Shown: positions 9,673 to 20,749, counted from the first letter of the stretch. The stretch: 64,000 nucleotides of DNA from Kwoniella bestiolae CBS 10118 (GCF_000512585.2 NC_089241.1:248001-312000), one strand, 5' to 3'. Program-made: numbers and translations. Notes: generated by a model not told the origin, from the sequence alone.

Positions 9673-10845
9673 ATGACCTTGGGTTTTCGCACCTTGTTTG
9701 GAAAATCCCACCTTCCACATCAGTCCTGTTCACCATCCGCTCCTTCCGACGCCCCTCTCGAGGTATCTGGATCCACAAAATCAGGAATCATACCCTTACC
9801 CCTCAGCCAATCTCTCGCCATTCTAACCAACATCTCGATTACAGATACAACCGACACAGCTCATGATGGTTCGACCGCCTCTAGTAGCTCGTTTCATCTT
9901 CCCACTATACTTGCAAACGTTCTCAGTGGATACTCCCTGCCTCCAATGGAAGCTCGAACACTCAAGATCAACAAGCACAACACCCACAGTGTATTCGCCA
10001 ACTTTCTCCCACGCCAAGTACCAGCCTACAAGGCAGACTTGATCCTGCTCAACCAGGTCGAACATCTCATGATTGAAGATCTCGAAGCCGCTCGGGTCCT
10101 CGCCGAAGTCCTCGATCCACACTACTTGCGCATGCACCTTGCACATTCCCCAGACTACTGCGAATGTTTCCGTCTTTGGATATTCGCCAAAGTCCATACA
10201 ATAATCTTCGGACCTGCTCTCACCTCCGCCATTCACACTGCATCTCCGCTGGACTATCTTGGTATCGAGAAGATCTTCCAAGTTATGGGATGTGTCCTTC
10301 GACCCTCTCATCTACATATCGACGCTGGAGATGATGGTATTCCCATCATCTCGGATGTGGAAGAGTATCGACTGAAATTGCAATACGAATTACCGGAACG
10401 AGTCCAACTACTCTTTATGAAGTGGCTATTGAAGTCATACACTTCTCGTGACTTTGTGCTTTACATGGAAGAGCTGGTCAAAACAGTCGAAGAAATCAAT
10501 ATCATCTTTGCGGATTGTCCCTTCCCGAGAAACAGGAGATGTACGTGTCAAGATAATTTCGAAAATACTATTAATTGGATATTCTTCGATGATCTTGATT
10601 ATCCACATATCGAGGAGACGCTCACAGGGAGGAGAGTGAACCTCGTCAATCTGCCTCATATCTCAGGGGATATGGTCTGCGTTGATGGGATCAAGCAGAT
10701 CAAGATGAAGAGTCTGATGAGATTACATGTCGATGATAGGGATAGGGAGAAGACGACGATTGAGGATGGTATTGCGAGGTGTTCGGGGTGGATTGAACAT
10801 AATCTAAAGATTATGAAGAGGGAGGAGGCGAGAACCTGGCTTTGA
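9673..10845 (+). CDS. F-box-less CxCCG-family protein, copy 4 (tail lost)
   Basis: Single exon, 390 residues. Only traces of the F-box remain: the text runs from a Ser/Thr-rich leader (about 1-75) to TLKINKHNTHSVFANF, the post-F-box element. Then come LLNQVEHLMIEDLEAARVLAEVLDP, LRPSHLH, WLLKSYTSRDF, the cysteine cluster FADCPFPRNRRCTC, VNLVNLPHI and WIEHNLKIMKREEA. The protein stops at RTWL without CxCCG. A related string, CLGCGKW, is encoded just beyond the stop in another frame (10863-10883), so the tail was probably cut off by a small indel. Upstream it carries the AAACACGAGG element. It may still be translated, and function is unknown. Confidence 0.65.
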   Translation: MTLGFRTLFGKSHLPHQSCSPSAPSDAPLEVSGSTKSGIIPLPLSQSLAILTNISITDTTDTAHDGSTASSSSFHLPTILANVLSGYSLPPMEARTLKINKHNTHSVFANFLPRQVPAYKADLILLNQVEHLMIEDLEAARVLAEVLDPHYLRMHLAHSPDYCECFRLWIFAKVHTIIFGPALTSAIHTASPLDYLGIEKIFQVMGCVLRPSHLHIDAGDDGIPIISDVEEYRLKLQYELPERVQLLFMKWLLKSYTSRDFVLYMEELVKTVEEINIIFADCPFPRNRRCTCQDNFENTINWIFFDDLDYPHIEETLTGRRVNLVNLPHISGDMVCVDGIKQIKMKSLMRLHVDDRDREKTTIEDGIARCSGWIEHNLKIMKREEARTWL

Positions 10846-11248
10846 CGTACGCTAGCTGGTTGTGTTTAGGTTGTGGTAAGTGGTAGAGTCTGTTTCTTCG
10901 CATATCGTGTATATTCACTGATTGTGTTCCCCATTCGTCAGCTTCCCCGAACACGAAATCGTCAGACCATCCACTTTATGCTTCTGGTCGATTGTAAAAT
11001 ATCGAAGTTGTGCGTGGCGAGAGGTCTTATCGTGTGTGATAAAAACAATTATGCGATCTAAGCGAGATACAGTATGCATGCTCTAGCTCTGTGCAAATCC
11101 CTGATCATGATGTGATTGATCGTTCGCTAGCACTAGAATGATAAGACTATCTATTGTTAGTCTTCTCAAACCGACAAGCAGCTATTCAGATGATATACCT
11201 TTTGTATCATTTCAATATACCCACTTTGCTCACCCATCCAATCAGCTT

Positions 11249-11260
11249 AAACACGAGGCA
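11249..11260 (+). promoter_or_regulatory. AAACACGAGGCA element, distal, before copy 5
   Basis: Exact 12-mer, 21 nt after a CCCACTTTG block and 425 nt before the ATG at 11685. Confidence 0.5.
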
Positions 11261-11496
11261 TCAAGATAATCACGATTGATCTGATTGTCATAGAACACAC
11301 GATAATACCTGGATCGAATGGTGTTGTATCCTGCGTCAAACCCGATGATCAAGATAGTCGTTTTGATCCTGGGAATAAGTTGAATTTCAATTCTAAACAG
11401 TCAATCTGTGAATCAATACATCAATCAATCAACCTTCCAGTCTATCAATCAATCAGACAGTGTTTGATGTCTTTTGGTTTTTTCACACGGGCAGGT

Positions 11497-11508
11497 AAAC
11501 ACGAGGCA
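11497..11508 (+). promoter_or_regulatory. AAACACGAGGCA element, proximal, before copy 5
   Basis: Second exact 12-mer, ending 177 nt before the ATG at 11685, the spacing seen in copies 4, 7 and 8. An (ATCA)n tract lies just upstream. Confidence 0.55.
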
Positions 11509-11684
11509 ATTGTCGATCCAAGCTTTGAACCCACTGATACTGTGAGTTGGGTGAGTACATACAAAAGGTATATAACGATTTTTTCCTGACTTGTTCATAC
11601 CCTCTTTCCTGATTTCCACATGCACTAATCGTCCTCTATTCTCTTTTCGGTAACTCCCTCTTTCGCATATCCACACAAATCATC

Positions 11685-12801
11685 ATGACCAGAAACTTCT
11701 GCGGTCTCTTCAGATCCTCAAAGTCTTCCACCCAATTCCATCCTGGTCCCAATCGAGGATATCAATCTTTCGGAAGTACCACTACCGACCAAGACGAGAA
11801 ATCTTTCGTCGAGTCAGCTTCACCTCCTATCGCCACTCCCCCCATGACTACACCAATGACCGAGATACAGAACCCTTCTCACATCTTGGAATTACCCAGT
11901 GAAGTTCGAGCTCAGTACCTTGCTCTCTTCCACGGCAAAATATTGACTATCAATCAGAATACCGCTTCCAACATCTTCGGTAATCTTGGTTCATCAGCCG
12001 ATAGAGAGCTTCTTAACAAGGTCGAAACCATCATCATCAACGACCTGGAAGGTGCCAAGGCTCTCGCTACCGCCCTCGATAACGACTACCTCTTCAGACA
12101 CTCTCAGGGAGTTATTTCTACCTGCGATCATCCCTCAGCTTCTATCCTCAAGATCGTCAGTTCCATCTCCTTCGGTTCCAGTATCATTGAATCCATCGTA
12201 TCTTCCTCCTCATTGGAATATCTCCACATCCACAAGATCCTCCAGGCTATCGGATGTATGTTGGAACCTACTCATATCTGCTTGTACAAGCCTCTCACGT
12301 CTATCGAGAAGCTGGAAAGCGACTGGGAGATTACTCGATCAACTTTCGGTAGTCATGAAAAACGGCAATCTAAAATCCTACACCGCTCATGGGTTCTGGC
12401 TCTACAGATCCGACTGTATTCCTACATCACTCGAATCCATCAATATCGTCTTCCCCGACTGTCCCGCTGCCACTCTCCACGGAGAATTCTGCACTTGTTC
12501 AGACCATTGTAACATCCTCGACTTTATCGTTGATATGGATATTGGACAGGTTGACAAGGAATTAAGAGGTATTCGACTCCACCTCATTAACCTCCCCCAT
12601 ATCTGTGCCCCCAGGATCACGGTCGATTCTTTGGCAGAACTCAAGATCGATAGTGAAGGTGGAGAACCAGTCATCAATGAAGATGGTAAGGTCATCGATA
12701 TCCGCAAGACGTTCAAGGAATGTTCTGGCTGGGTCGAGAATAACTTCAAGGTTGTCGACAAGGATGTGGAGAGACCTTGTATCTGCTGTGGTAAAGTCTG
12801 A
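11685..12801 (+). pseudogene. F-box-less CxCCG-family copy 5, one frameshift
   Basis: The frame from the ATG at 11685 (CATCATGACC) gives a leader, a short F-box helix remnant (ELPSEVRAQYLALF), KILTINQNTASNIF, LLNKVETIIINDLEGAKALA, LEYLHIHKILQ and LEPTHIC. At about 12325-12327 (a GGG run) it must shift: the next frame reads LLDQLSVVMKNGNLKSYTAH, aligning to the same block of copy 7. It then continues through FPDCPAATLHGEFCTC, LHLINLPHI, WVENNFKVVDK and the perfect tail CICCGKV, ending at 12801. One extra base explains everything. The original frame stops at 12512. No intron repairs it. This is a recent pseudogene, or a homopolymer error in the assembly. Confidence 0.7.
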
Positions 12802-13490
12802 TCTGTGGAGCTATACTGTAAGCGTCAATTCCATCACCACCTTCCACATATCGTACAGCTGAATAGCTGATGAGGCTACTCCATGTATAGTCACAATACG
12901 GAGTAAACTTTTTTTCAACACACCGTTCACCCTCTGTTCTGGCTATACTATTATCTTACCGTGTGAAATACCTGTATATACAATACTTCCTTTAAGAGTA
13001 ACCCCATCGTATGAATTTCATCACCATGCACATCAAAGATTCCCCCGTCCTGTTCAAAGATGCGCAACTGTAGGCTCAGTCGATCAATGATTAGTTCCAT
13101 ATCAGCGTATCCGTCCTCTGTTCAGACAAAAGTGACTGTGAAAGTACGGTGGGACCTGATGGATTCATGTTACACGTATGGTTGATTGTCTGTGCATACA
13201 CGCTAGCAGAATGTGCCTATCAAATCAGAGATTGATTCCCCCACTTTTGATCATAATCATCAATCATCAAAACACGACACAAACATGAAGCAGACTAGTA
13301 TTAATCACGCTTTGACCTCCTCTTGCAAATCGAAGCAGAGTGGGGAATGTCAGTCACATTGAATACCATACTCTACTGTAACTGTAAGAGACAACATCCT
13401 TTCTCTTGTTCTCTCTTCGCTTAGTCTTTATTCTTCTTCCATCTGCATGACTTCACCCACCCATCCCACCTATCCCAACAACTCACCATC
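12802..13490. other. Promoter region of copy 6
   Basis: No gene. A CCCCCACTTTT block at 13238-13248, then AAACACGACAC near 13270 and AAACATGAAGCA at 13281-13292, look like decayed versions of the elements before copies 5 and 7. The last differs from the 12-mer by two transitions. Confidence 0.45.
13281..13292 (+). promoter_or_regulatory. Degenerate AAACACGAGGCA element before copy 6
   Basis: AAACATGAAGCA, two transitions from the consensus, ends 199 nt before the ATG at 13491. Confidence 0.3.
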
Positions 13491-14569
13491 ATGACTGCAG
13501 TCGAAACTCAACTCCCACACAGCTCCTCCCGCTCAGGCGGTGATGGTCTTTCACTCTCGACTCCTTCCTTCAAATCCATCAACCTCGCAACGATCGATCT
13601 CTCGCCATACTCTCATCCTTGACCATGCCCAAATCAGTCCGAACACCATTTATGCAATCTCTCGCTCATTGCAAAGACCTGACCCTCTACAAACACATCG
13701 TCAAAGATGTATTTGCCAACATCCATTCATCCTTGAACCCATCCTACAGCACCGAAATTGCATTGCTCAACATGGTCAAAACTCTTACCATCCAAGATAT
13801 CGAGAGTGCCAAAGCACTTGCCGCGGCACTCGATCCATCCTATCTCATCAGAGACTCCACCTTCTGGAACAAAAATCATACACCCCGACTACTTAAGAAC
13901 ATCACGGTGATCGCTCTTGGAACATCCCTCATCGATACTATCTGGGATTCGAACAAGATCAAACAACCAGAAATCTTCAAGGTCCTCCAATCCATCAAAT
14001 CTTCCCTCGCTCCCACTCACGTGTGTGTGTCCGCACCTTCCAAGAGAGTTATGAAGCTTGCAGAGTTCCACGAAGAGGAGCTATTATTCGGGAAAATCAA
14101 ATATCTCTGGAAAACCTGGAATCTCGAATCGCTCACCATCCATGGGGCTTGGTTCTGCGATGTCAAGAACCTTCCATCTAACATCAAGACCATCAAGGTG
14201 TTCTTCTCCGACTGTCCTGGTTCCAGCAAGGGAGAAAAACATTGCTCAAGATGTATAGACTATCTTCAATATATCGTCGACTGCATTATGGACATGCATG
14301 TCAATATTGGGGAAGTCAGGCCTGAACTGCGAGGAACAAGGTTAGAATTGTTCAACATCCCTCATTTCCTAGCTGAGTGGATCAACCTCAATGCATTTTC
14401 CGGTTTCAAGATCGATTCGGAAGAAAGTACGGTCGCGATCGATATTCATGGAGAGGAGAAGAGTATTCGAGATGGATTTGTTAGGTCTTCGGATTGCTAT
14501 ATCAACAATTTCAAGGTGTTGAGTAAGGGGGAGGTGGCGCCTTGCATTTGCTGTGGGAAGAAGATCTAG
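13491..14569 (+). pseudogene. F-box-less CxCCG-family copy 6, N-terminal frameshift
   Basis: The start context CATCATGACT at 13491 matches copies 5 and 7, but that frame ends at TGA 13620-13622 after 43 codons. The family body is in another frame, open to 14569. It includes SLAILSSLTMPKSVRT, YKHIVKDVFANI, LLNMVKTLTIQDIESAKALA, LAPTHVCV, WNLESLTIHGAW, FSDCPGSSKGEKHCSRC, LELFNIPHF, YINNFKVLSKGE and the perfect tail CICCGKKI. The first ATG in the body frame is 13625, giving a 314-residue protein that would lose only the variable leader. It is therefore either a frameshifted pseudogene or a working gene with a shifted start. The upstream elements are decayed, favouring decline. Confidence 0.55.
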
Positions 14570-15460
14570 CGTTGTCTCTCAAATAGTAAGTCAGGATATC
14601 TCTTGAAGATACGTCAAGTATCCACCTCAGGGCTGATAAGACAATCACTCGTTAGCCTTTCCTCGGTAGCTTCCCTTCTTCATCCAAATCACTTCGTTCC
14701 ATCTCGTCGTCCTGAATACTAGCGAAACATGATTTGTATATATTAATATATATATATTTATTTAAATATGGCTCGAGATACCTCTGTATACGAATATACA
14801 TGCACCTTGTACTATGCGCTATCGTACGTCATTGGACGCACATGCGATACAACACCATCAATCGAAGGTCATCACTTGATCTCGAAAGGGCTCGACTAAT
14901 TTGACGGGCGAAGAACGCCTTTTCACGACCGATGCAGCCATCCATCCTGCAGTATCAAAGTGAATCGAGGATGATATGCGTTTGTGAAGTCCACCTAGGC
15001 TAGTGTATCGATCAGTGTCGACGGGGGATGAGACTATCGGTGAACATGAGGTAGTGGCGCATTCTCTTAGACAGATCATGATCTGTGTATGTACAGTATA
15101 TTCCCACGCCATGGTGGTGATGGTGAGATTGACGGTTGAGCTTGTTCAACGTACCTGTTGTTGAATCAACCGACCAATCAATCAATCAACTAACTAAGCA
15201 AGGATAATCTCATATCAGAGTACCTATCAATTCGGTCTATCCCCACTTTGATCTCCAAATTTGATCTGAACTGACACGACTTATACACGAGGCAGCCCCT
15301 ATCAATTTACAGTACAGTGACACATCACCCCTTCTGATATAGTTGGCTAAGTAGATTCTATATAACCCACTCATACATCGTATCATCATCCTCTCTTTCC
15401 TTCCTTTTCACTCACCCTTCCAAACTTCATCTACACCATAGTTCATCCAACTTCCTCATC
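14570..15460. other. Promoter region of copy 7
   Basis: No gene. An AT-only tract lies at about 14736-14767. A CCCCACTTTG block is at 15241-15250, an ATCAATCA tract at about 15168-15190 and ATACACGAGGCA at 15283-15294. The minus-strand open frame at 14858-15112 is not supported. Confidence 0.5.
15283..15294 (+). promoter_or_regulatory. ATACACGAGGCA element before copy 7
   Basis: One mismatch to AAACACGAGGCA. It ends 167 nt before the ATG at 15461 and follows CCCCACTTTG by about 33 nt. Confidence 0.5.
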
Positions 15461-16500
15461 ATGACTATCGCATCATCCGATATCTCCCAATGGTCTATCG
15501 CTTCATCTGAGGATTACCAATCCTCCGACGATGGACTCGAGCCATCGACTCCTCCCATCGTTGAACACCTTCATGCCTCACACCTCAACTCGTACTCTCA
15601 CATCCTCACCGTCCCCACTCATATCCGAACCGCATATCTCAATCTCCAGGCGCAATCCAAAAACCTCACAATAAACAAGGACAACGCATCAATCGTCTTC
15701 GCCAACATCCATTCCCCCTCTCACCCCACTTACAATGTAGAGATTGGGATCCTCAACAAGGTCGAACGACTAACTATTCAAGATCTCGAGGCAGCTCGAG
15801 CAGTCGCATTCACCTTGAATCACCCTTCCTCCCCCATCTTTAACAACGTCAAGACCATCTCCCTCGGTGCCAAACTCGCAACGGCTATTTTGAATTCATC
15901 ATTCCATGGCTGCACTCCCGTCAATAAGGTGCTTGGCGTCTTGGGGTGTATGCTCGATCCCTCCCACTTCTGCATCTCCAGACCTTCTTCTACTAAAGGG
16001 TACGACGAACTCTGGCCAGAGACATTATTCGAGAATCTGTCGGGCCTTTTGAATAGCTGGAGTAAACTCGAATCATACACTTCTCACGGATTCTGGCTCT
16101 ACAATGGTGAATGTCTTCCCCCTACTATCCATAATATCAATATCAAACTCCCCGACTGTCCTTACTCCCCCGGATCAGCAGGTAGATGTACCTGCCATAG
16201 AAGACTTAGGGATGGACTCGACACTATCATCAGTATGTATACGGGAGAAGTTGATGGTGTTCTGCGAGACAAGATCATTAAGGTATCGAACCTTCCTCAC
16301 ATCACACCTGGTATGATCACCATCGATCAACTTATCAGAATCAAGATTAGATGGGAAGGGGGTGAACCGGTTCGAAATTTGGATGGCGGGGTTGTGGATA
16401 TTCGAGTGGGGTCAGGAGAAGTGCTTCGTGGTTTGAGAACAACTTCAAGATTATCAACAAGGGAGAAGCAGAAGCTTGTGTCTGCTGTGGTAGAGTTTGA
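15461..16500 (+). pseudogene. F-box-less CxCCG-family copy 7, C-terminal frameshift
   Basis: From ATG 15461 the frame gives a Ser-rich leader, HILTVPTHIRTAYL (F-box helix remnant), KNLTINKDNASIVFANI, ILNKVERLTIQDLEAARAVA, LDPSHFC, SKLESYTSHGFWLY, LPDCPYSPGSAGRCTC, IKVSNLPHI and VVDIRVG. It then leaves the family at a GGGG run (16408-16411) and ends in unrelated text at 16525. Removing the shift restores WFENNFKIINKGEAEACVCC plus GRV and a TGA at 16498-16500. The lost region is exactly the cysteine tail. One deleted G explains it. Everything else is intact, so this is a young lesion, a sequence error or, less likely, recoding. Confidence 0.7.
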
Positions 16501-16525
16501 TTGGACACAATGGAAGTCACGGTAA

Positions 16526-17622
16526 ATCTGAATTTCTGAATTTACGTTTGAGGGCAGGTTACAGGCAGTGGGCTCATGGCAGAGTATACTACTGTATAGC
16601 TACATATAGGTGCCATTTACGATATCAACCTACAAGCTTTGTAGATATCTTTCCCTATTTTCCCAACAATCAGAATGATACTACTTACTCGTGTTGTATT
16701 CGTACATATCCCGATTTGTAAGACACGATATGACTATGAATATCTATGCCCAAGTATGTTTTACCTTGACTCAACGTCGATGCGAAATGCTGTGTCGGTG
16801 GCATGCCTACGATGCTCTATGAGATACGAGGAGATCAGAGATTAGCATGAAGTATGTGGTCGTCCTGAACCAAGCTGCGATCTTTTAAAGCGGGATTATC
16901 CTGTCCATCATCCTGGTCAAGTGGGGCAAACATGAGGTTAAAGCGATCTCTTTGTAAGTTGTCGGTTCCTGATTGTACTGTAAGCTTTGAAATCAGAGAT
17001 AGTAATTTATTGTCGATCGAATAGCATGGTGATCGTACCTACCAATCGAATCAATTAATACTCGATCGATCAATCATTTCAATCAGTAACGCAACCATTT
17101 AGGCGATCAAACAATCAAATAACTGACGTTGCCTATCATTTCAGCTTTTTCACCAAACACCGATAAGAGAAAGCGTAGCCTTGAGGCGAGAGGGACAGTC
17201 GCAATTAGTCCTCTTTGAATGGATTTTCGGGTATATGACACCCTTTGTATAGCTCCAACGACCACCAACATTACAGGTAGTGATATATCGCTCTAGCGTG
17301 TACATCAGCCTGAAAGGTCGTGTCTGCTCAGTCCCACGGCATATGCAATACGCTAGTAGAGGTGATAAGCTAAATCTGATCGATTCATCAGTAAATCCGT
17401 CGCCATCACTCCAGCGTCTGATCTGGAGAGCCGAGTAGTAAGGCGAACACGAGGCGTGACCCATGAACTTCTTTGATTCTCTCGACGATTTCCATATTAT
17501 CGTAATACCAAGTCACCTCTGGCTGTATCCTTCTTTGCACGCTCTCACAGCTCATTACAAAATCTCTTTATAATACTCATCAGACACTGTACTATCAGTC
17601 ATAACCCTCAATCACAAACACA
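16526..17622. other. Promoter region of copy 8
   Basis: No gene. AAACATGAGG (16928-16937) sits next to CAAGTGGGG, the reverse complement of the CCCCACTT block. An ATCA-rich tract lies at about 17041-17115, and GAACACGAGGCG at 17445-17456. The minus-strand frame 17150-17464 is unsupported. Confidence 0.5.
17445..17456 (+). promoter_or_regulatory. GAACACGAGGCG element before copy 8
   Basis: Two mismatches to the 12-mer. It ends 167 nt before the ATG at 17623, the same spacing as before copy 7. Confidence 0.45.
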
Positions 17623-18660
17623 ATGAGCTCGACCGACTCTTGCCTTTCCGACTATAGCAGCGAAGGATACATAACCTCCTCGCGATCTATAAGCAAGAAT
17701 TCGAACCACTTTCACGCCCCTCATTCCCCATCCATCGACAAACCACAATATCGACATATCCTCGAAGCTCCCAAGGCAGACTGGACCAGAATGCACAACG
17801 GTATGATGAAGGATTTGGCGATCAGCAAATCCAATGCTCAAGCTATCTTTGGTTCACTTTCCAACTCGATCGTCATTGACCTCCTGAACGGAGTCGAAAG
17901 ACTTACTATCGAAGATTACGAAGCTGCCAATGCCATCGCAAATGCAATTCATCCTCCGGTTTAGTCAGACGATAGCGCATCCTTCAAGAACCTTCGAACC
18001 CTCTCTCTCGGGAGGGCATTGACCGAAACAGTTTTGGAAGATGACCAAGGAGGCTCCGACGATAGTACTGTGAAAAAGGTCATCAACATACTCGGTCTTA
18101 TTCTCAAACCCACCCACATTTGCGTATCCCAACCTGGTGGCACCCAAGATCCAAAAGAGGACTTTTGGCAGATCGAACTACTCGAAGGCATCAAACCCAT
18201 TCTCTTCAGTGGGAAAGTCAAATCGTGGACCTCCCATGGATTCTGCTTTTATGACCCCTTCTTCGTCCCTCCCTCAGTCGAAAATATCAATATGATCTTC
18301 CCCCCCTGCTCGCTGTTCAACGGAACCTGCACTTGTCTCACTTATTTCGAAGCAGTCGCTTTCGCCTTGACCGATCCTCAAAGAACCCAGATCTCCCCTC
18401 AACTTCTAGGTGGAGATATAAGAGTGAATTTGATCAACCTTCCGCACTTGTCTAGATACGTGGACCCGAACGATCCTGATGAGTTGGCAAATGCCGTTAT
18501 CATGCACGATAATGGTTTTCCGGCTGAGGGTGGTTGCTCGGAGATCACCGTTCATGATCTTCACAGGGCTTTCAGAAGAGATGTCACTTGGATTAAGAAG
18601 AACATCAAGGTTATTAAGAAGGGAGGGGCGGGAGTATGCGTGTGTTGTGGGAAGGACTAG
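17623..18660 (+). pseudogene. F-box-less CxCCG-family copy 8, one in-frame TAG
   Basis: The whole copy lies in one frame from ATG 17623 to TAG 18658-18660, interrupted only by TAG at 17962-17964 (HPPV-stop-SDDS). Before the stop: RHILEAPKADW, KDLAISKSNAQAIFGSL and LLNGVERLTIEDYEAANAIA. After it: LGLILKPTHICVS, GKVKSWTSHGFCFY, FPPCSLFNGTCTC, VNLINLPHL, WIKKNIKVIKKGGAG and tail CVCCGKD. About 345 sense codons are preserved with no other lesion. It is called a pseudogene by one nonsense change. Stop-codon readthrough or a restart at an internal ATG cannot be excluded from sequence. Confidence 0.65.
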
Positions 18661-19155
18661 ATACAGTTGATTAAACGAACGTGAGTCAGGTGGTTCATTC
18701 ATATCCTTCTTGCGGCAGATATCAAATCCTACATACGTAGCTCATCATGCCAACCAGAAAGTTAGTTCTCTTGGATAGGTACACAACTCATCGAAGTAAT
18801 CGAGAGAAATCTAGAGGATCAGAGAATCCTTAAATCACCGTAGGCGGTCTATAACATCGGGCGAGAAGTACAGTCTAAGTGAACTATTATATGCATACGT
18901 ATATACATACATCCATATCCGTGAGATTGTGCAGCTTGCTGGGACATGTTTGCATTCTCTTTCTGGACCGCTCCGCTGATGCATGTCGTCCTGAAATTGG
19001 AAGCTCACCAGATCACACTGCGAAAGGAGAGCTGCTCGATAGTCATGTGCCAACAGATCTGATTCGAGACCGAGATGTACAAGAGAAAGACAAGAGATAC
19101 AAGAATCTTCTAGTCTACAGTAAGGGCGCTCTTACAACATACACTCAATAGACAA
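18661..19155. other. Intergenic before copy 9
   Basis: No gene and no AAACACGAGG element found, unlike copies 4, 5, 7 and 8. Small open frames at 18835-19053 (-) and 18879-19151 (+) overlap each other. Confidence 0.45.
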
Positions 19156-20208
19156 TTGTACTCAGCCGATGCCGACGATAATTCTGTCTATATCTCATAT
19201 CATGATGACACTTCTGAAATCGTCCCACACAACCCTGCAATCTACTCTTGTGATGATCCACACGTTCTAGGCTCTCCACTGGAGAGCAAGATCCAACATA
19301 TTCATCCTCAGACTCTCGATCCCAAGTCCCGTCCGGCGACCTGCCAGAAATCCATCGACGAGGCTGAACATGACACTATCGATCTCATGAACTTACCTCA
19401 GCACACCAAAGATACAATCAACAAGCTCAAAAACCTCATCATCCCAAACTTGGAATCCGCCAAAGCCCTCGCACAATTCCTCGATCCCTCATATCTCCGC
19501 CGACATATGGACCAACACTCCCACTCAAAGAAGAAATGCGATCATCCCCCTCCCCATTACTTCACCCAGATCACCTCCATCTCGCTCGGCCCAGAGCTCT
19601 CACATTCCATCTACAAAGCTTCCGACCTCGAATACCTGCACATACACAAGATCCTCCGGACCCTCAAATGTATCCTCAGACCCACTCATCTATGCTTGAC
19701 GGCTGATCCGGTTCACCTGAGGGGTAATGAAGAGTATTTCGAAGATCTCAATGATAACCCCCAGTGAGAATGGGATGGTTATTCAAAATTAGAACTGACA
19801 TCTTACACCTCCCATAATTTCTTCTTCTACGATCAAAGGTCTGTATCGTCCATCTCAAACATCAAGGTGTTTCTCCCGGATTGTCCAACGGAGGAATGTC
19901 AATGTGATGACAGGGTGATGGGTCTTATAAGCCGGATATACGATATGGGCCGTTGTTGTATCGATGCTGTCCTCAAGAACGTGAGGATCCAATTGAGTAA
20001 CCTGCCTCATCTTCGTACGGACCATTTGAGGTCAGAGAATATCGAGGGAGCGTTCATGCGGTGGCACGATGGGGATCTCTCGGAGTACGGGTTGACGCTT
20101 AGGGATATGGGTAGGGGGTGTAAGAGGGCTGCGAGGTGGTGTGAGAGGAATTTGAGGGTGGTGAACAAGGAGGATGCGGAGCCTCGTCTTTCTTGTGAAG
20201 GTCGATAG
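19156..20208 (+). pseudogene. F-box-less CxCCG-family copy 9, start lost, in-frame TGA, tail decayed
   Basis: One frame runs from a TTG at 19156 to 20208 with an internal TGA at 19765-19767. The first in-frame ATG is 19387, already inside the body. Family blocks: INKLKNLIIPNLESAKALAQ, LEYLHIHKILR, LRPTHLCL, then after the stop SKLELTSYTSHNFFFY, LPDCPTEECQC, IQLSNLPHL, WCERNLRVVNKEDAEP. The tail reads RLSCEGR, so only one cysteine of CxCC remains. It has lost its start, promoter elements and tail, and is the most decayed of the F-box-less group. Confidence 0.7.
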
Positions 20209-20749
20209 ATCGGGACAGCATTGACTGCGAACCGGCAGGTACCATCCCTCCTGGTGTTCATTTCCTTGGGATATGCCGTGGAAGGCTGATGTACGGGCAT
20301 GTTGTCATCGTCAGACTTAGGAGTGTTGAGGTGAGCAGAGACGAACTAGACCGAGTATTGAGTGAGGAGCTCAACCCTGTACATATCGTAAGATGGCAAG
20401 GGAAATTTATGCAACGATATTATGACCCCGTGTCCAAAGCGTCCATTCAGTCCCTCTCAACGTACTGATCGGATCACACGGCGATACTCGGATCGCGTCT
20501 CTGGTAGGGGTGAGGGTAATTACGGCACGTTTAGCGGGTCGGCCGAAAGGATGAAACTGTTTTTATCAGATAAGATGCGTTCGTTCAGGGATTAAATCGA
20601 ATCGAGATTGAACAATCCTGCTATGCGACAAGGCTGAGATCGCATTCAGCTTTATGTATTCAAGAACTCTTCCATTCTCATGTCTTGATTGATCCATTGA
20701 CCATTGACCTATTAGCTTCTACACTCTCTGCTAGTCAAACACAGACAAC
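20209..20749. other. Intergenic before copy 10
   Basis: No gene seen. This marks the boundary between the F-box-less block and F-box-bearing copies. Confidence 0.45.

Larger units (their letters stand above)
10846..11684. other. Long promoter region of copy 5
   Basis: No gene. It holds a tail remnant of copy 4 (10863-10883), a CCCACTTTG block at 11220-11228, two exact copies of AAACACGAGGCA (11249-11260 and 11497-11508) and an ATCA-repeat tract at about 11408-11458. Confidence 0.55.
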
